In this document: positions 48,963-59,044 of the stretch, in pieces | How the letters are laid out: the number at the start of each line of letters is the position of its first letter | Numbering within the stretch: the stretch's first letter is position 1 | Assembly (NCBI GenBank): GCA_018401275.1 | Contig: JAGYKW010000005.1 | Coordinates: forward strand, 45,938-109,937 | Source of the DNA: Nitriliruptoraceae bacterium | Lineage (GTDB): Bacteria; Actinomycetota; Nitriliruptoria; Nitriliruptorales; Nitriliruptoraceae | Length of the DNA stretch: 64,000 bases | Reading direction: 5' to 3' | The notes under the pieces: generated by a model | Told to the model about the DNA's origin: nothing | What the model saw: the letters and a program-made list of their open reading frames with translations, nothing else | Database searches by the model: none | Made by a program: the position numbers and the translations under genes

Positions 48963-49724
48963 ATGAGCATCCTGAAGGACTTCCGCGACGAGCTCGGCGA
49001 CGATCCCGAGCCGCTGCACCGTCGACTGATGCGCACCGGCGTGAGGACGGTCGAGCTCGCCGAGGCCGTCCAGGACTACCTCCGCGAGCAGCAGGAGGTC
49101 ACCGACGACGGGGTCCTCGCTCCCAACGTCCTGCGCATCACGCTGGGGACGAAGGACCATGAGCGGCTCAGCCGCTACGGCATCACGCTCCCGCGCGCGC
49201 TCGGCACGGTCGTCGTCGAGACGGCCGCCGAGGCCGGATGGCTGCTCGTCGGCCCCGTCAAGGTGCGCATCGACCACGACGAGCTGATCAAGGCCGGGAC
49301 CTACCGCCTCGTCGGCCGGGTCGAGCCGGTCGAGGGCTGGGGAACGTCGGTCGAGCAGACACCGGACGCGCCGGACCTCGTCACGATCGTCCCCGCTTCC
49401 CCCGGGACGTCGACGACCGACGCCGGCGCGGCCACCGACCCGACCCTCATCGTCCGGACCGGTGTCGACGCCACCGCATCCCTCGTGCTCGACGGCCGAC
49501 GCGTCACCGCCGGCCGGGGCAGCGGGTGCGACCTGGTCGTGCGCGACACCACCGTCTCGCGCGAGCACGCGGCGTTCGTCCTGCGCGGCGACGTGTGGTG
49601 GGTGCTCGACCTCGGATCGACGAACGGCACGCGGGTCAACGGGCTGCGTGCCGCGGAGCATCCCGTCGTCCCGGGCGACCGCATCGAGCTCGGAGACGTC
49701 GTCGTGGAGCTCGTGGAGGCCTGA
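48963..49724 (+). CDS. fhaA: FhaA-like protein (DUF3662 and FHA domain)
   Basis: This 253-residue protein opens with the DUF3662 domain (about 1-135; VTDDGVLAPNVLRITLG, RYGITLPRAL). The FHA domain (about 165-253) has LVLDGRRVTAGRGSGCDLVVRDTTVSREHAAF (core SREHA) and LGSTNGTRVNG, the phosphothreonine-binding loops. FhaA binds phosphorylated proteins and is controlled by PknB. It is separated from pstP by 1 bp. Confidence 0.94.
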   Translation: MSILKDFRDELGDDPEPLHRRLMRTGVRTVELAEAVQDYLREQQEVTDDGVLAPNVLRITLGTKDHERLSRYGITLPRALGTVVVETAAEAGWLLVGPVKVRIDHDELIKAGTYRLVGRVEPVEGWGTSVEQTPDAPDLVTIVPASPGTSTTDAGAATDPTLIVRTGVDATASLVLDGRRVTAGRGSGCDLVVRDTTVSREHAAFVLRGDVWWVLDLGSTNGTRVNGLRAAEHPVVPGDRIELGDVVVELVEA

Positions 49725-49725
49725 C

Positions 49726-50982
49726 GTGGACCTTCCGAAGGTCACGGCCCACGGTCGCAGCGACATCGGTCGCGTGCGCACCGGCAACGAGGACGCACTG
49801 CTCATCGGCCGCACCGTGTTCGCCGTCGCGGACGGCATGGGTGGCCATCTCGGCGGCGAGGTCGCCTCGGCGACAGCGCTCGGCCCGCTCGGACCACTCG
49901 ACGGCCAGCACTTCCCCGACACCGACGCGGCGCTCGCTGCCCTCACCGCTGCGGCCACCGCCGCGAACACCGAGGTGTCGCGCCGGGCCGGCGCCGACCC
50001 GGACCTCGCGGGCATGGGCACGACCCTCACCGCCCTGCACGTCGACGGACGTGATGCGCACATCGTGCACGTCGGCGACTCGCGCGCGTACCTGCTGCGC
50101 GGGGACCGGCTCGTCCAGCTGACCGACGACCACACGCTCGTCCAGGCGCTCATCGACCAGGGACGCATCACGCGCGAGCAGGTCGCGACCCACCCGCACC
50201 GCTCGGTCATCACGCGCGCCATCGGTGTCGCCAGCGACGTCGAGACCGACACCTGCCACCTCACGCTGCATGACGGTGACCGGTTGCTGCTGTGCTCGGA
50301 CGGGCTCACCGGCGTCGTCGACGACGTGTCGATCGCTCGCACGGTCCGCGACCTCGCACCGGCAGCGGCCGTCGAGGCCCTCATCGATGCGGCCAACGCC
50401 GCCGGAGGTCCGGACAACATCACGGTCGTGATCATCGCGGTCGAGGGCGGACAGGATCCGGACCTGACCGTGCCGCTGCCCACCGTCGTGCGCATCCGCA
50501 CCGACGACCTGGCCGGCGAGAGCACGAACTGGGCGGACCGTTCGTCCGACCTCGGCGGCCGGGTGATCGTGCCGGCCGGGACCGCTCGCGCCTCGGGGCA
50601 GGGCATGCGTCCCGCCGCCCGCCGGGAGCGCATCCTCGGCGGCACGTTCGACCGGGTCGCGCTCAAGCTCGTCGTCGCTGCCGTGACCGGCGTCCTGCTG
50701 GTCACCGGGATCGGGCTCGGTGCGCGCGTGATCCTCGACCGTGCCTACCTCGTCGGGGTCGCCGACGACGAGATCGTGATCTTCCGCGGCTTCGACCTCC
50801 AGCTCGGACCGCTCGACCTCAAGCGCGTGCACGAGCGCCCCGGGATCACCCTCGAGCAGATCCGGCCGGAGCTGCGCCCCGTCTACGAGGCGGGCCGACC
50901 GGCGGCCGACCTCGGTGACGCGCGCCGCATCGTGCGCAACATCCCCCTGCTCGAGGTCACACCGGCCGAGGGTCAGGATTGA
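49726..50982 (+). CDS. pstP: PP2C-type serine/threonine phosphatase (PstP)
   Basis: This 418-residue protein dephosphorylates PknB and its targets. The PPM phosphatase domain (about 1-245) has the metal ligands GRVRTGNEDALLIG, VADGMGGHLGGEVAS, VGDSRAYLLRGDRL, LCSDGLTGVV and AGGPDNITVV. One membrane helix (about 315-340; LKLVVAAVTGVLLVTGIGLG) and an external tail follow, as in actinobacterial PstP. Start GTG 49726; the stop is overlapped by the TTG start of pknB (TTGA). Confidence 0.94.
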   Translation: MDLPKVTAHGRSDIGRVRTGNEDALLIGRTVFAVADGMGGHLGGEVASATALGPLGPLDGQHFPDTDAALAALTAAATAANTEVSRRAGADPDLAGMGTTLTALHVDGRDAHIVHVGDSRAYLLRGDRLVQLTDDHTLVQALIDQGRITREQVATHPHRSVITRAIGVASDVETDTCHLTLHDGDRLLLCSDGLTGVVDDVSIARTVRDLAPAAAVEALIDAANAAGGPDNITVVIIAVEGGQDPDLTVPLPTVVRIRTDDLAGESTNWADRSSDLGGRVIVPAGTARASGQGMRPAARRERILGGTFDRVALKLVVAAVTGVLLVTGIGLGARVILDRAYLVGVADDEIVIFRGFDLQLGPLDLKRVHERPGITLEQIRPELRPVYEAGRPAADLGDARRIVRNIPLLEVTPAEGQD

Positions 50983-52829
50983 GCGCGGACCGGGTGCTCG
51001 CCGACCGCTACGAGCTCGGGCGCATGATCGGCCGCGGGGGCATGGCCGAGGTGTTCGCCGCGCGCGACCGGGTGCTCGACCGTGAGGTCGCCGTCAAGGT
51101 GCTGCGCGAGCGCTTCCGCGAGGACGCATCGTTCACCGCGCGCTTCAACGACGAGGCGCGCAACGTCGCCCGGCTCTCGCACCCCAACCTCGTCGTCGTG
51201 TTCGACACCGGGGTCGACGACGCCCAGCCGTTCATCGTCATGGAGCGCATCCGCGGCCGGACCCTGCAGGAGGCGCTCGACGCCGGCGGGCTGACCGAGG
51301 ACCGCGGGCTGCAGGTCGCCGCGGACGTCTGCGGCGCGCTCGCGTACGCGCACCAGAACCTCCTCGTCCACCGCGACGTGAAGCCGGGCAACATCATGCT
51401 CGCCGAGGACGGCTCGGTGAAGGTCACCGACTTCGGCATCGCCCGTGCGATCAGCGACGAGACGGTCACCGCGACCGCAGCCGTGCTCGGGACCGCCGCC
51501 TACCTCTCTCCCGAGCAGGCGCAGGGCAAGCGGGTCGATGCCCGCTCCGACCTGTACTCGCTGGGCGTCGTGCTCTACGAGCTGCTGACCGGCAAGGTCC
51601 CGTTCTCCGGCGAGTCCGCCGTCTCCGTCGCGCTCCAGCACGTGCGCGCCACCCCCGAGGCGCCACGCCGTCTCGTGCCGACCGTGTCGAGGGCCGCAGA
51701 GACGATCGCGATGCGCCTGCTCGAGAAGGACCCGGACCGGCGCTACCAGCAGGCGGAGGACGTCCGTGTCGACCTCGAGCGCGCCCGCCGAGGCGACCCT
51801 CCGCTGCCGCTCAAGCCCCCCGCCCCGCCCCGCAGCATCGCAGCGGTCCCGGACCCGGCCATGGGCGATGCGGCGACGGGCGACACGACGGTGAGCGCTG
51901 CGGCTCATGCGGCCACACGGACGGCGCCCACGACCGACGCGGCACGCGACGCGACCGGTGAGCGGTCCGCGGCCATGCGCGACCCGCGGGAACGCACGCG
52001 ACGCATCGCGGGCTACCTGGCGTTCGCCGCGGTGCTCGTCGCCGTCGTGCTCGGTGCCCGCGCCGTCCTCACGGCCGAAGCACCACCCGAGCCCGAGGTC
52101 AGCGTGCCGAGCGTCACGGACGTCACCATCGAGCAGGCGCTCACGATCCTCGCCGACGGCGAGCTGCGCGTCGGGCGCGTCACCGAGGTCGAGACGCAGT
52201 CGTCACCGCCGGGCACCGTGCTCGCACAGCAGCCGGACGCCGGCGCGCTCCTCGGGGTCGGCGGCGCGGTCGACCTGACCGTGGCGAAGTCCCCACCGCT
52301 GACCACCGTGCCCAACGTGGCCGGCCTCGCCGAGACCGAGGCGCTGCAACGCCTGCGAGCGAGCGGCCTCGTGCCGGGGGCGCGCCTGCGCGCGCCGAGC
52401 GACTCGCTGCCGGCAGGCACCGTCATCAGCACGCAGCCCGGTCCGGGCACGCGCCTCGCCGTGGACAGCATCGTCGAGATCACGACCAGCGACGGCCCGG
52501 CCCGGGCGTCCGTGCGCGCGGTCACGAACCGCCCGCTCGCCGAGGCCGTCAACCGTCTGCGCGACCAGGGCTTCCTCGTCGAGGTCTACGAGGAGGCGAA
52601 CCCTGCGGTGTCCGGTGGACTCGTGATCCGCCAGCTGCCGGGCGCCGGCTCGGAGGCGGTGCTCGGCTCGACGGTCATGCTGTGGGTCTCGACCGGACCC
52701 GACGGCACCGCACCGTTGCCCGACATCCCGGATGCGGAGCCGGACCCTGACGGTGGTGGCGACGCCGGTGGTGGCGACGCCGGTGAGGGTGATGGCGACG
52801 AGGCCGACGAGGTGACGACCCAGGGCTGA
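50979..52829 (+). CDS. pknB: Serine/threonine protein kinase with PASTA domains (PknB-like)
   Basis: This 616-residue transmembrane kinase senses cell-wall fragments. The kinase domain (about 8-270) has GRGGMAEVF, AVKVLRERF, the catalytic loop HRDVKPGNIM, DFGIA and LGTAAYLSPEQAQGKRVDARSDLYSLG. A Pro/Ala/Thr linker precedes the membrane helix (about 347-365; GYLAFAAVLVAVVLGA). Three PASTA modules follow (about 375-575), then an acidic, glycine-rich tail of repeating GGGDA. The TTG start overlaps pstP. Only one kinase is present; pknA, rodA, pbpA and fhaB of the typical actinobacterial operon are absent here. Confidence 0.94.
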   Translation: MSADRVLADRYELGRMIGRGGMAEVFAARDRVLDREVAVKVLRERFREDASFTARFNDEARNVARLSHPNLVVVFDTGVDDAQPFIVMERIRGRTLQEALDAGGLTEDRGLQVAADVCGALAYAHQNLLVHRDVKPGNIMLAEDGSVKVTDFGIARAISDETVTATAAVLGTAAYLSPEQAQGKRVDARSDLYSLGVVLYELLTGKVPFSGESAVSVALQHVRATPEAPRRLVPTVSRAAETIAMRLLEKDPDRRYQQAEDVRVDLERARRGDPPLPLKPPAPPRSIAAVPDPAMGDAATGDTTVSAAAHAATRTAPTTDAARDATGERSAAMRDPRERTRRIAGYLAFAAVLVAVVLGARAVLTAEAPPEPEVSVPSVTDVTIEQALTILADGELRVGRVTEVETQSSPPGTVLAQQPDAGALLGVGGAVDLTVAKSPPLTTVPNVAGLAETEALQRLRASGLVPGARLRAPSDSLPAGTVISTQPGPGTRLAVDSIVEITTSDGPARASVRAVTNRPLAEAVNRLRDQGFLVEVYEEANPAVSGGLVIRQLPGAGSEAVLGSTVMLWVSTGPDGTAPLPDIPDAEPDPDGGGDAGGGDAGEGDGDEADEVTTQG

Positions 52830-52862
52830 GTCGCGGTCGGGCCGGCCGGTACCGTCGCTCGC

Positions 52863-54648
52863 ATGTTCCGACGGGCCGTGCGCGTGGTGACCCTCGGCGG
52901 CGTCGACGTCCGACTCGATCCGTCGTTGGTCCTGCTCGTCGCGCTCCTCACCTGGGTGCTCACCGGCCGGCTCGGGCTGCGCTTCCCGACCTCGACCGCG
53001 CTGGCGCTCGCCGTCGTCGGCAGCGTGATCCTCGTCCTGTCCGTCCTCGCCCACGAGCTCGGTCATGCGCTCGCCGCCCGACGTCGCGGCCTGCACGTCG
53101 GTGGCATCACCCTCTTCGCGCTCGGCGGCGCGACGGAGCTGGCCGGCCACGGACGCACCCCGCGCGAGGAGCTCGCGGTCTCAGCGACCGGACCGTGGAT
53201 CAGCATCGTGATCGCTGCGGCTGCCGGCCTCGTCGCGACCGGCGCGGAGCAGCTGCCAGCCGGGGACGTGTCGGCCGCCGTCGGGCTGCTCGCCGGACTC
53301 GTCGGCTGGCTCAACCTCGGGCTGGCCGCGTTCAACCTGCTGCCCGCCGCACCGCTCGACGGTGGCCGCATCCTCCACGCGCTGCTGTGGCGCGGTCTGC
53401 GCGACCGGCATCGCGCGACGCTCGTGACGAGCGTGCTCGGCGTGGTGCTCGGTGTCGTGCTGGTCGTGGTCGGCGTCCGGCTGGTCACCGACGCGACCGA
53501 CGTCGTCAGCGGGCTCGCGACCGCCGCCGTCGGCGTGTTCCTCGCAGCCGGGGCGGAGGGCGAACGCCGCCGCAGCCGACGCTCGCGCGAGCCCGGCCAC
53601 GACGACGGTGACAGCGACCGTGGCGCGGTGCTCGGACGCTCCGGCCGACGTCCGGCCGACCTCTTCGGGAGCGGGCTGGCGTCCGCCTCGATCGCCATCG
53701 TCGCGGTGGCCGCCCTCACCGTGCCGATGCCGTTCGTCGAGTACCGCCCGGGAGGGGCGACCCCGATCGAGCCCCTCGTCACCATCGAGGGGGCCGACAC
53801 CACCGCGCTCGACGGCGAGACGGCCCTGCTGACGGTGCGGCTGACGCGACCGTCGAGCGTGCAGCTCGTCGCCGCCCGACTCGACCCGGACCGTCAGCTG
53901 CTCCCCACCGCCCGGATCTACCCCCAGGGCGTCGACCGGCAGGTGCATCTCGCTCGCGAACGCGAACGCTTCGACCGGCAGTTCGACGTCGCTGCGGCCG
54001 TCGGTGCGGCCGCGGCCGGGATCCCGCTCGAGATCGTCACGGCCGTCGTGATCCTCGAGGTCGACCCGAACGGCCCCGCCGCCGGACTGCTCGCACCCGG
54101 CGACGTCGTGCTGTCGGTCGACGGTGACCCGGTCACCAGCGGTGCGGCGCTCGCCGAACGCGTGCGCACCTCACCTGCCGGCGTGCCGCTGACGCTGCGC
54201 ATCGTGCACGGCGGTGTCGAGCGCGACCAGCGGATCACCCCGCAGCCGCCCGCCGACGCCGCCGGTGGCTCCACCGATGGCCCGCCCCGCATCGGGGTCA
54301 TCGTCCAGACCGCCGTCGACGACCTCGTGCTGCCGATCGACATCACGCTCACCCCGGACGTGCGCATCGGCGGACCGAGCGCCGGCCTGATGGTCGGGCT
54401 GACCGTGTACGACCTGCTCGCCGAGGAGGACCTGCTGCGCGGACGGCGGGTCGCCGGCACCGGGACGCTCGACGTCGACGGGGTCGTCGGTGGGGTCGGC
54501 GGTGTCCCCGAGAAGACGCTCGCGGCGATCGAGGCCGGCTACGACGTCCTGCTCGTGCCGGCCGCGGACGCGGCGGCGACGCAGCGGCTCGCGAGCGGAC
54601 GCATCACCGTCATCGGCGTGACGACGCTCGACGAGGCGATCGACCGGC

Positions 54649-54665
<17 letters not shown>
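52863..54665 (+). CDS. Site-2 protease (M50) fused to a YlbL-type PDZ-Lon protease
   Basis: This 600-residue membrane protein joins two proteases. The N-terminal third is an M50 site-2 protease: HELGH at 64-68 (zinc ligands) and Asp166 in [12 protein letters not shown], embedded among about six helices (20-230). A charged loop (about 232-265) leads to another helix (about 272-290), then a region typical of YlbL ([24 protein letters not shown]), a PDZ domain (about 395-455) and a Lon-type S16 domain with Ser506 in GGPSAGLM and Lys551 in [11 protein letters not shown]. Both active sites look intact. The last 17 bp overlap the amidotransferase gene. Confidence 0.87.
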
Positions 54666-55254
<589 letters not shown>

Positions 55255-55338
55255 GACAGGTCCTTCGACGCTCGAGAGGCTACCGACCCACCGGTACCGT
55301 CGACGGAGCCCTTCGGCAGACGACGAGCAGGACCTCCC

Positions 55339-56427
55339 GTGCCCGACGACGTGTCCCCGCTGCCGGCCGTGCTGCGCCATGCGCCGGCCGTCGACGCCGC
55401 CGTCGGCACCGAGCTCGACCGTCTCGCGGACGATCTGCGCGGCGTCGACCCGGGTCTCGCCCCGGCCGCGGAGGCGCTCGTCGATGCGGCGCAGGGCGGG
55501 AAGCGCCTGCGCGGCGCCCTCGTGTGCTGGTCGTACGCGGCGCACGCCGGACCGGGTGCACGTGCGGAGGACGTGCTGGGTGCGGCCGTCGCCGTCGAGC
55601 TCGTCCACCTCAGTGCGCTCGTGCACGACGACATCATCGACCGGTCCGCGACGCGCCGCGGTCGCCCGAGCACGCACGCACGCTTCGCGGCCGCCCATGC
55701 GGCGAGCGGCGCGTCTGCGCAGGCGGCGGCCGAGCACGGCCGCAACGTCGCGATCCTGCTGGGGGACGTCCTGCTCGCGGCCGCACCGGAACCGCTGCGC
55801 AGGTGCCGCGTACGGCCGGAGGTGATGGAGCACGCGCAGGCAGCCCTGGTGCGCCTCCAGGTCGAGGTCATGGCCGGGCAGTTCCTCGACGTCGATGCGG
55901 CGGCCCGCCGCGTCGACGACCCGGACCGGGCGCTCACGATCGCGACCCTGAAGTCCGGCCGCTACTCGGTGTCGCGTCCGCTCGAGCTCGGTGCGCTGCT
56001 GGCCGGCGCCGATCCGGACGTCGCCGCGCGGCTGCTCGAGGTCGGCGACCCGCTGGGCGTCGCGTTCCAGCTGCGCGACGACCTGCTCGGCGTGTTCGGC
56101 GATCCGGCGGTGACCGGCAAGCCGGCCGGGTCCGACCTCGTCGAGGGCAAGCGCACGCTGCTCGTCGCCGAGACGCTCGCACGGCTCGGGCGCGACGCGG
56201 AGCGCGACGCGTTCGAGGCGTCCTTGGGCACGGCGGACCTCGACCACGCGGCCGTGGCCGCACTCACCGCGACGATCGAGCGCTGCGGCGCTCGGGAGGC
56301 GGTCGAGGCGCACGTCACGCGCTGCGCATCACAGGCCGTGGACGCCATCGGTCGACTCCCTCTGGACGACGAGGACCGTCAGGCCCTGCGCGATCTCGCG
56401 ATCTGGATGACCACGCGCCATCGTTGA
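55339..56427 (+). CDS. Polyprenyl diphosphate synthase (trans-isoprenyl type)
   Basis: This 362-residue enzyme elongates isoprenoid chains. It has the first aspartate-rich motif in [18 protein letters not shown] (DDIID), GGKRLRGAL upstream, LLGDVLLA and the second motif in [13 protein letters not shown], which is slightly relaxed (D-D-x-x-G). Product length cannot be read. Position beside crgA and an ABC exporter is compatible with a role in lipid carrier or menaquinone side-chain supply. GTG 55339 is used with a nearby AGGACC site. Confidence 0.9.
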   Translation: MPDDVSPLPAVLRHAPAVDAAVGTELDRLADDLRGVDPGLAPAAEALVDAAQGGKRLRGALVCWSYAAHAGPGARAEDVLGAAVAVELVHLSALVHDDIIDRSATRRGRPSTHARFAAAHAASGASAQAAAEHGRNVAILLGDVLLAAAPEPLRRCRVRPEVMEHAQAALVRLQVEVMAGQFLDVDAAARRVDDPDRALTIATLKSGRYSVSRPLELGALLAGADPDVAARLLEVGDPLGVAFQLRDDLLGVFGDPAVTGKPAGSDLVEGKRTLLVAETLARLGRDAERDAFEASLGTADLDHAAVAALTATIERCGAREAVEAHVTRCASQAVDAIGRLPLDDEDRQALRDLAIWMTTRHR

Positions 56428-56510
56428 GTGCGCCGATTACGCTCACGGCACCCTCGCGGCCGGCCAGCAGCGCCACCGGTGGGTCACCACCGTCGACCGA
56501 GGAGCGTGCC

Positions 56511-56783
56511 GTGCCGCAGAGCAAGCACTCGCGCGGGGGCAAGCGCAGGGTCCGTTCACAGCGTGAGCGCGCGCCCGAGAAGCGCCCGGAGCCCTCACCG
56601 CCGTGGCTGGCCCCGACCGGCATCGGCCTCGTCGGCGGAGGAGCACTCGTCCTGCTGCTCGGCAACCTCCCGGCCATCGCGCGACTCGTGCGCGACCTGC
56701 CCGGGCTCGGCGGCAACTGGCCGCTCGTCGTCGGCATCACCCTCATCGGCATCGGGTTCACGCTGCTGATGCGCTGGCGCTGA
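56511..56783 (+). CDS. crgA: Cell division protein CrgA
   Basis: This 90-residue protein has a basic N-terminus (HSRGGKRRVRSQRERAPEK) and two membrane helices (about 34-55 and 69-88; WLAPTGIGLVGGGALVLLLG and NWPLVVGITLIGIGFTLLM). That size and topology, and the GNWPLVVGI stretch, fit CrgA/WhiP, which recruits peptidoglycan synthases to the actinobacterial septum. GTG 56511 was chosen because translation from it gives the correct short N-terminus. It is followed 7 bp later by the ABC exporter gene. Confidence 0.87.
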   Translation: MPQSKHSRGGKRRVRSQRERAPEKRPEPSPPWLAPTGIGLVGGGALVLLLGNLPAIARLVRDLPGLGGNWPLVVGITLIGIGFTLLMRWR

Positions 56784-56790
56784 GGCGCTG

Positions 56791-58611
56791 GTGAGCGATC
56801 TGCTGCGCGTCGCGCGCGACATCCATGACCTGCTGGGCCGCGAACGCCCCGGACGCTGGGTCGTCCTGATCCTCATCTCGCTCGTCGCGTCCGTGTTCGA
56901 GATGCTGGGTGCGCTCGCGATCTACCTGCTGCTGGCGCTGCTGACGGCCCCGGACACGATCGCGACGGTCCCGCTGGTCGGTGACCTCATCGCGCGACTG
57001 CCCTTCGACGACCTGACGACGCTGCGGGTCGTGGCCGGCAGCGCCGTCATGGTGTTCTTCGTGATCCGTGGCGTCATCGTCGTGGGTCGCGCCTACGTCG
57101 AGACGCGACTCGTGACGGACGCCGGGGTCGAGATCTCCGACCGCCTGCTCGGCGGCTACCTGTCGATGCCGTACCGCTTCCACACGCGTCGCAACACGGC
57201 CGAGATGGTGCGCAACGCGTTCACCAGCACCACGTCGTTGCAGAACAGCGTCATGCTCCCGCTCGCGTTCCTCGTCGGTGACGCGTTCCTCGTCGTGGGG
57301 CTGGCCGTGGTCGTGCTCGCGAGCGAACCGCTCGGCGGCGTCGTCGCGGTCGTGTTCCTCGGCGGCGTGACGCTGCTGATCCAGCGCCTGCTGCGCCCGC
57401 GCCTGCAGGGCTGGAGCCGCCGGTCCCAGGACGCCGCGACCGGTGGGCTGCAGGCCATCCAGCAGTCGCTCGGCGGGATCCGCGACATCAAGCTGCTCGG
57501 GCAGGAGGCCACGTTCCTCGCCGAGCACCGCTTCTTCCGCCTGCGCGGCGCCCGTGCCGCCTACCTGTCGCAGGCCGCGGGCGCGATCCCGCGCGCGATG
57601 ATCGAGCTGGCGATGGTCTCCGCCGTCGTCGTGCTCACGCTCGTCACGCTCGCGACCGGCGCGTCGGTCGACGAGACGCTCGCCACCATCGGCCTGTTCG
57701 CCTACGCGGGGCTGCGTCTCCAGCCGGTGCTGCAGCGCATCGTCACGTCCGTCAACCAGATCCGCAGCAACTCCGCGATCGTCGACGACCTGGCCGCCGA
57801 CCTCCACCAGGTCCAGGACTGGGCGGCCGTCATCGCCGAGCAGCCCGTCCAGCCGTCCGACGTGCCGGCACCGTTCGCCGACCAGCTCGAGCTCGACGGG
57901 GTGCAGTTCACCTACGCGCCTGATGAGCCGTCGGTGCGTCCGGCGCTGCGCGGGATCGACCTGACCGTGCGGCGCGGCGAGTTCCTCGGCATCTGCGGAC
58001 CGACCGGCGGCGGGAAGTCGACGCTGCTCGACCTGCTCGTCGGACTGCTGCAACCGACCGCCGGCACGATCACGGTCGACGGGCGACCGCTGGACGCGGC
58101 GCCGGCCTGGTGGTGGTCACAGCTGGGGGTCGTGTCCCAGCAGGTGTTCCTCACCGACGACACGCTGCGGCGCAACATCGCGTTCGGCGTCGCCCCCGAC
58201 GCGATCGACGAGGTGCGGCTCGCACGCTGCGTCGAGCGCGCGCAGCTCAGCGAGATGGTGGCCGGCCTTCCCGCAGGGCTCGACACGGTCGTCGGGGAAC
58301 GCGGGATCCGGCTCTCCGGCGGGCAACGGCAGCGGGTCGCCGTCGCGCGCGCCCTCTACCGCGAGCCGCCCGTGATCGTGCTCGACGAGGGCACCTCGGC
58401 GCTGGACGGGGCGACGGAGGCGCGCGTGATCGCCGCACTCGACGAGGTCGCCCCCGACCGCACGCTCATCGCGGTCGCCCACCGGCTGATGACGCTGCGC
58501 GACGCGGACCGCATCCTCGTCGTCGCGGACGGGCGCGTCACCGACACGGGCACCTACGACGAGCTGATGACCTCGTCGGCACTGTTCCGAGAGCTCGCCG
58601 GCCGCACCTGA
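56791..58611 (+). CDS. ABC exporter, lipid-linked sugar flippase-like
   Basis: This 606-residue half-transporter has six membrane helices (about 20-310) and a C-terminal ATPase: Walker A GPTGGGKST at about 403-411, Q-loop VVSQQVFL, signature LSGGQRQRVAVARAL near 508 and Walker B VIVLDEGTSALD. The overall architecture and the coupling-helix sequence YRFHTRRNTAEMVRN resemble the PglK/lipid flippase group. The closing ATPase half is typical of exporters. A role in moving a lipid-linked sugar is inferred from these similarities and from the neighbouring sugar and prenyl genes. Confidence 0.88.
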   Translation: MSDLLRVARDIHDLLGRERPGRWVVLILISLVASVFEMLGALAIYLLLALLTAPDTIATVPLVGDLIARLPFDDLTTLRVVAGSAVMVFFVIRGVIVVGRAYVETRLVTDAGVEISDRLLGGYLSMPYRFHTRRNTAEMVRNAFTSTTSLQNSVMLPLAFLVGDAFLVVGLAVVVLASEPLGGVVAVVFLGGVTLLIQRLLRPRLQGWSRRSQDAATGGLQAIQQSLGGIRDIKLLGQEATFLAEHRFFRLRGARAAYLSQAAGAIPRAMIELAMVSAVVVLTLVTLATGASVDETLATIGLFAYAGLRLQPVLQRIVTSVNQIRSNSAIVDDLAADLHQVQDWAAVIAEQPVQPSDVPAPFADQLELDGVQFTYAPDEPSVRPALRGIDLTVRRGEFLGICGPTGGGKSTLLDLLVGLLQPTAGTITVDGRPLDAAPAWWWSQLGVVSQQVFLTDDTLRRNIAFGVAPDAIDEVRLARCVERAQLSEMVAGLPAGLDTVVGERGIRLSGGQRQRVAVARALYREPPVIVLDEGTSALDGATEARVIAALDEVAPDRTLIAVAHRLMTLRDADRILVVADGRVTDTGTYDELMTSSALFRELAGRT

Positions 58612-58645
58612 ACGTCAGCGCACGCGGGTCGTCAGCGCACGCAGG

Positions 58646-59044
58646 TCAGCGCACGATCTCGGTGCGGGCCACCATGCGCTGGCCGCAGTGCGACGGCGCC
58701 TTCGGGGTCGCGCGGTAGAGCAGCAGGACCTCCATGCCGCACTCGGCGCAGCGGAACACGGTCCGCTCCGGCCCGTCCTGCACCGCCGGCACCCCGTCAT
58801 CATCCTGCGCGTCCTGCACGAGCACCCGCAGCGACGCGATCGACCAGCTCAGCAGCGCAGCGGCGAGCAGCGGCGCGAACACGTAGCGCCAACCGAACAC
58901 GAGGCCGACGATCGGTGCGGCCGGGATGGCGACGATGAACAGCAGCCTGCGGATGCTCCGCGCCGGCGGCATGCTGCCGACGACGTCCTCGCCGCTCGCC
59001 GCGCTCGCCGAGTCCTCGTCGCTCACGATGTCCTCGTCGTTCAC
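58646..59044 (-). CDS. Membrane protein with C-terminal zinc ribbon
   Basis: This 132-residue protein has an acidic N-terminus, two adjacent membrane helices (about 32-70; LLFIVAIPAAPIVGLVFG and VFAPLLAAALLSW) and a soluble tail with FRCAECGMEVLLL and HCGQRM, resembling a desulforedoxin-like or rubredoxin-like zinc site (three Cys clustered as CxxC...C). Function unknown. GTG 59044 overlaps the thiolase stop, so the two genes are co-transcribed; a link to redox or lipid metabolism is possible but unproven. Confidence 0.7.
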   Translation of the reverse strand: MNDEDIVSDEDSASAASGEDVVGSMPPARSIRRLLFIVAIPAAPIVGLVFGWRYVFAPLLAAALLSWSIASLRVLVQDAQDDDGVPAVQDGPERTVFRCAECGMEVLLLYRATPKAPSHCGQRMVARTEIVR

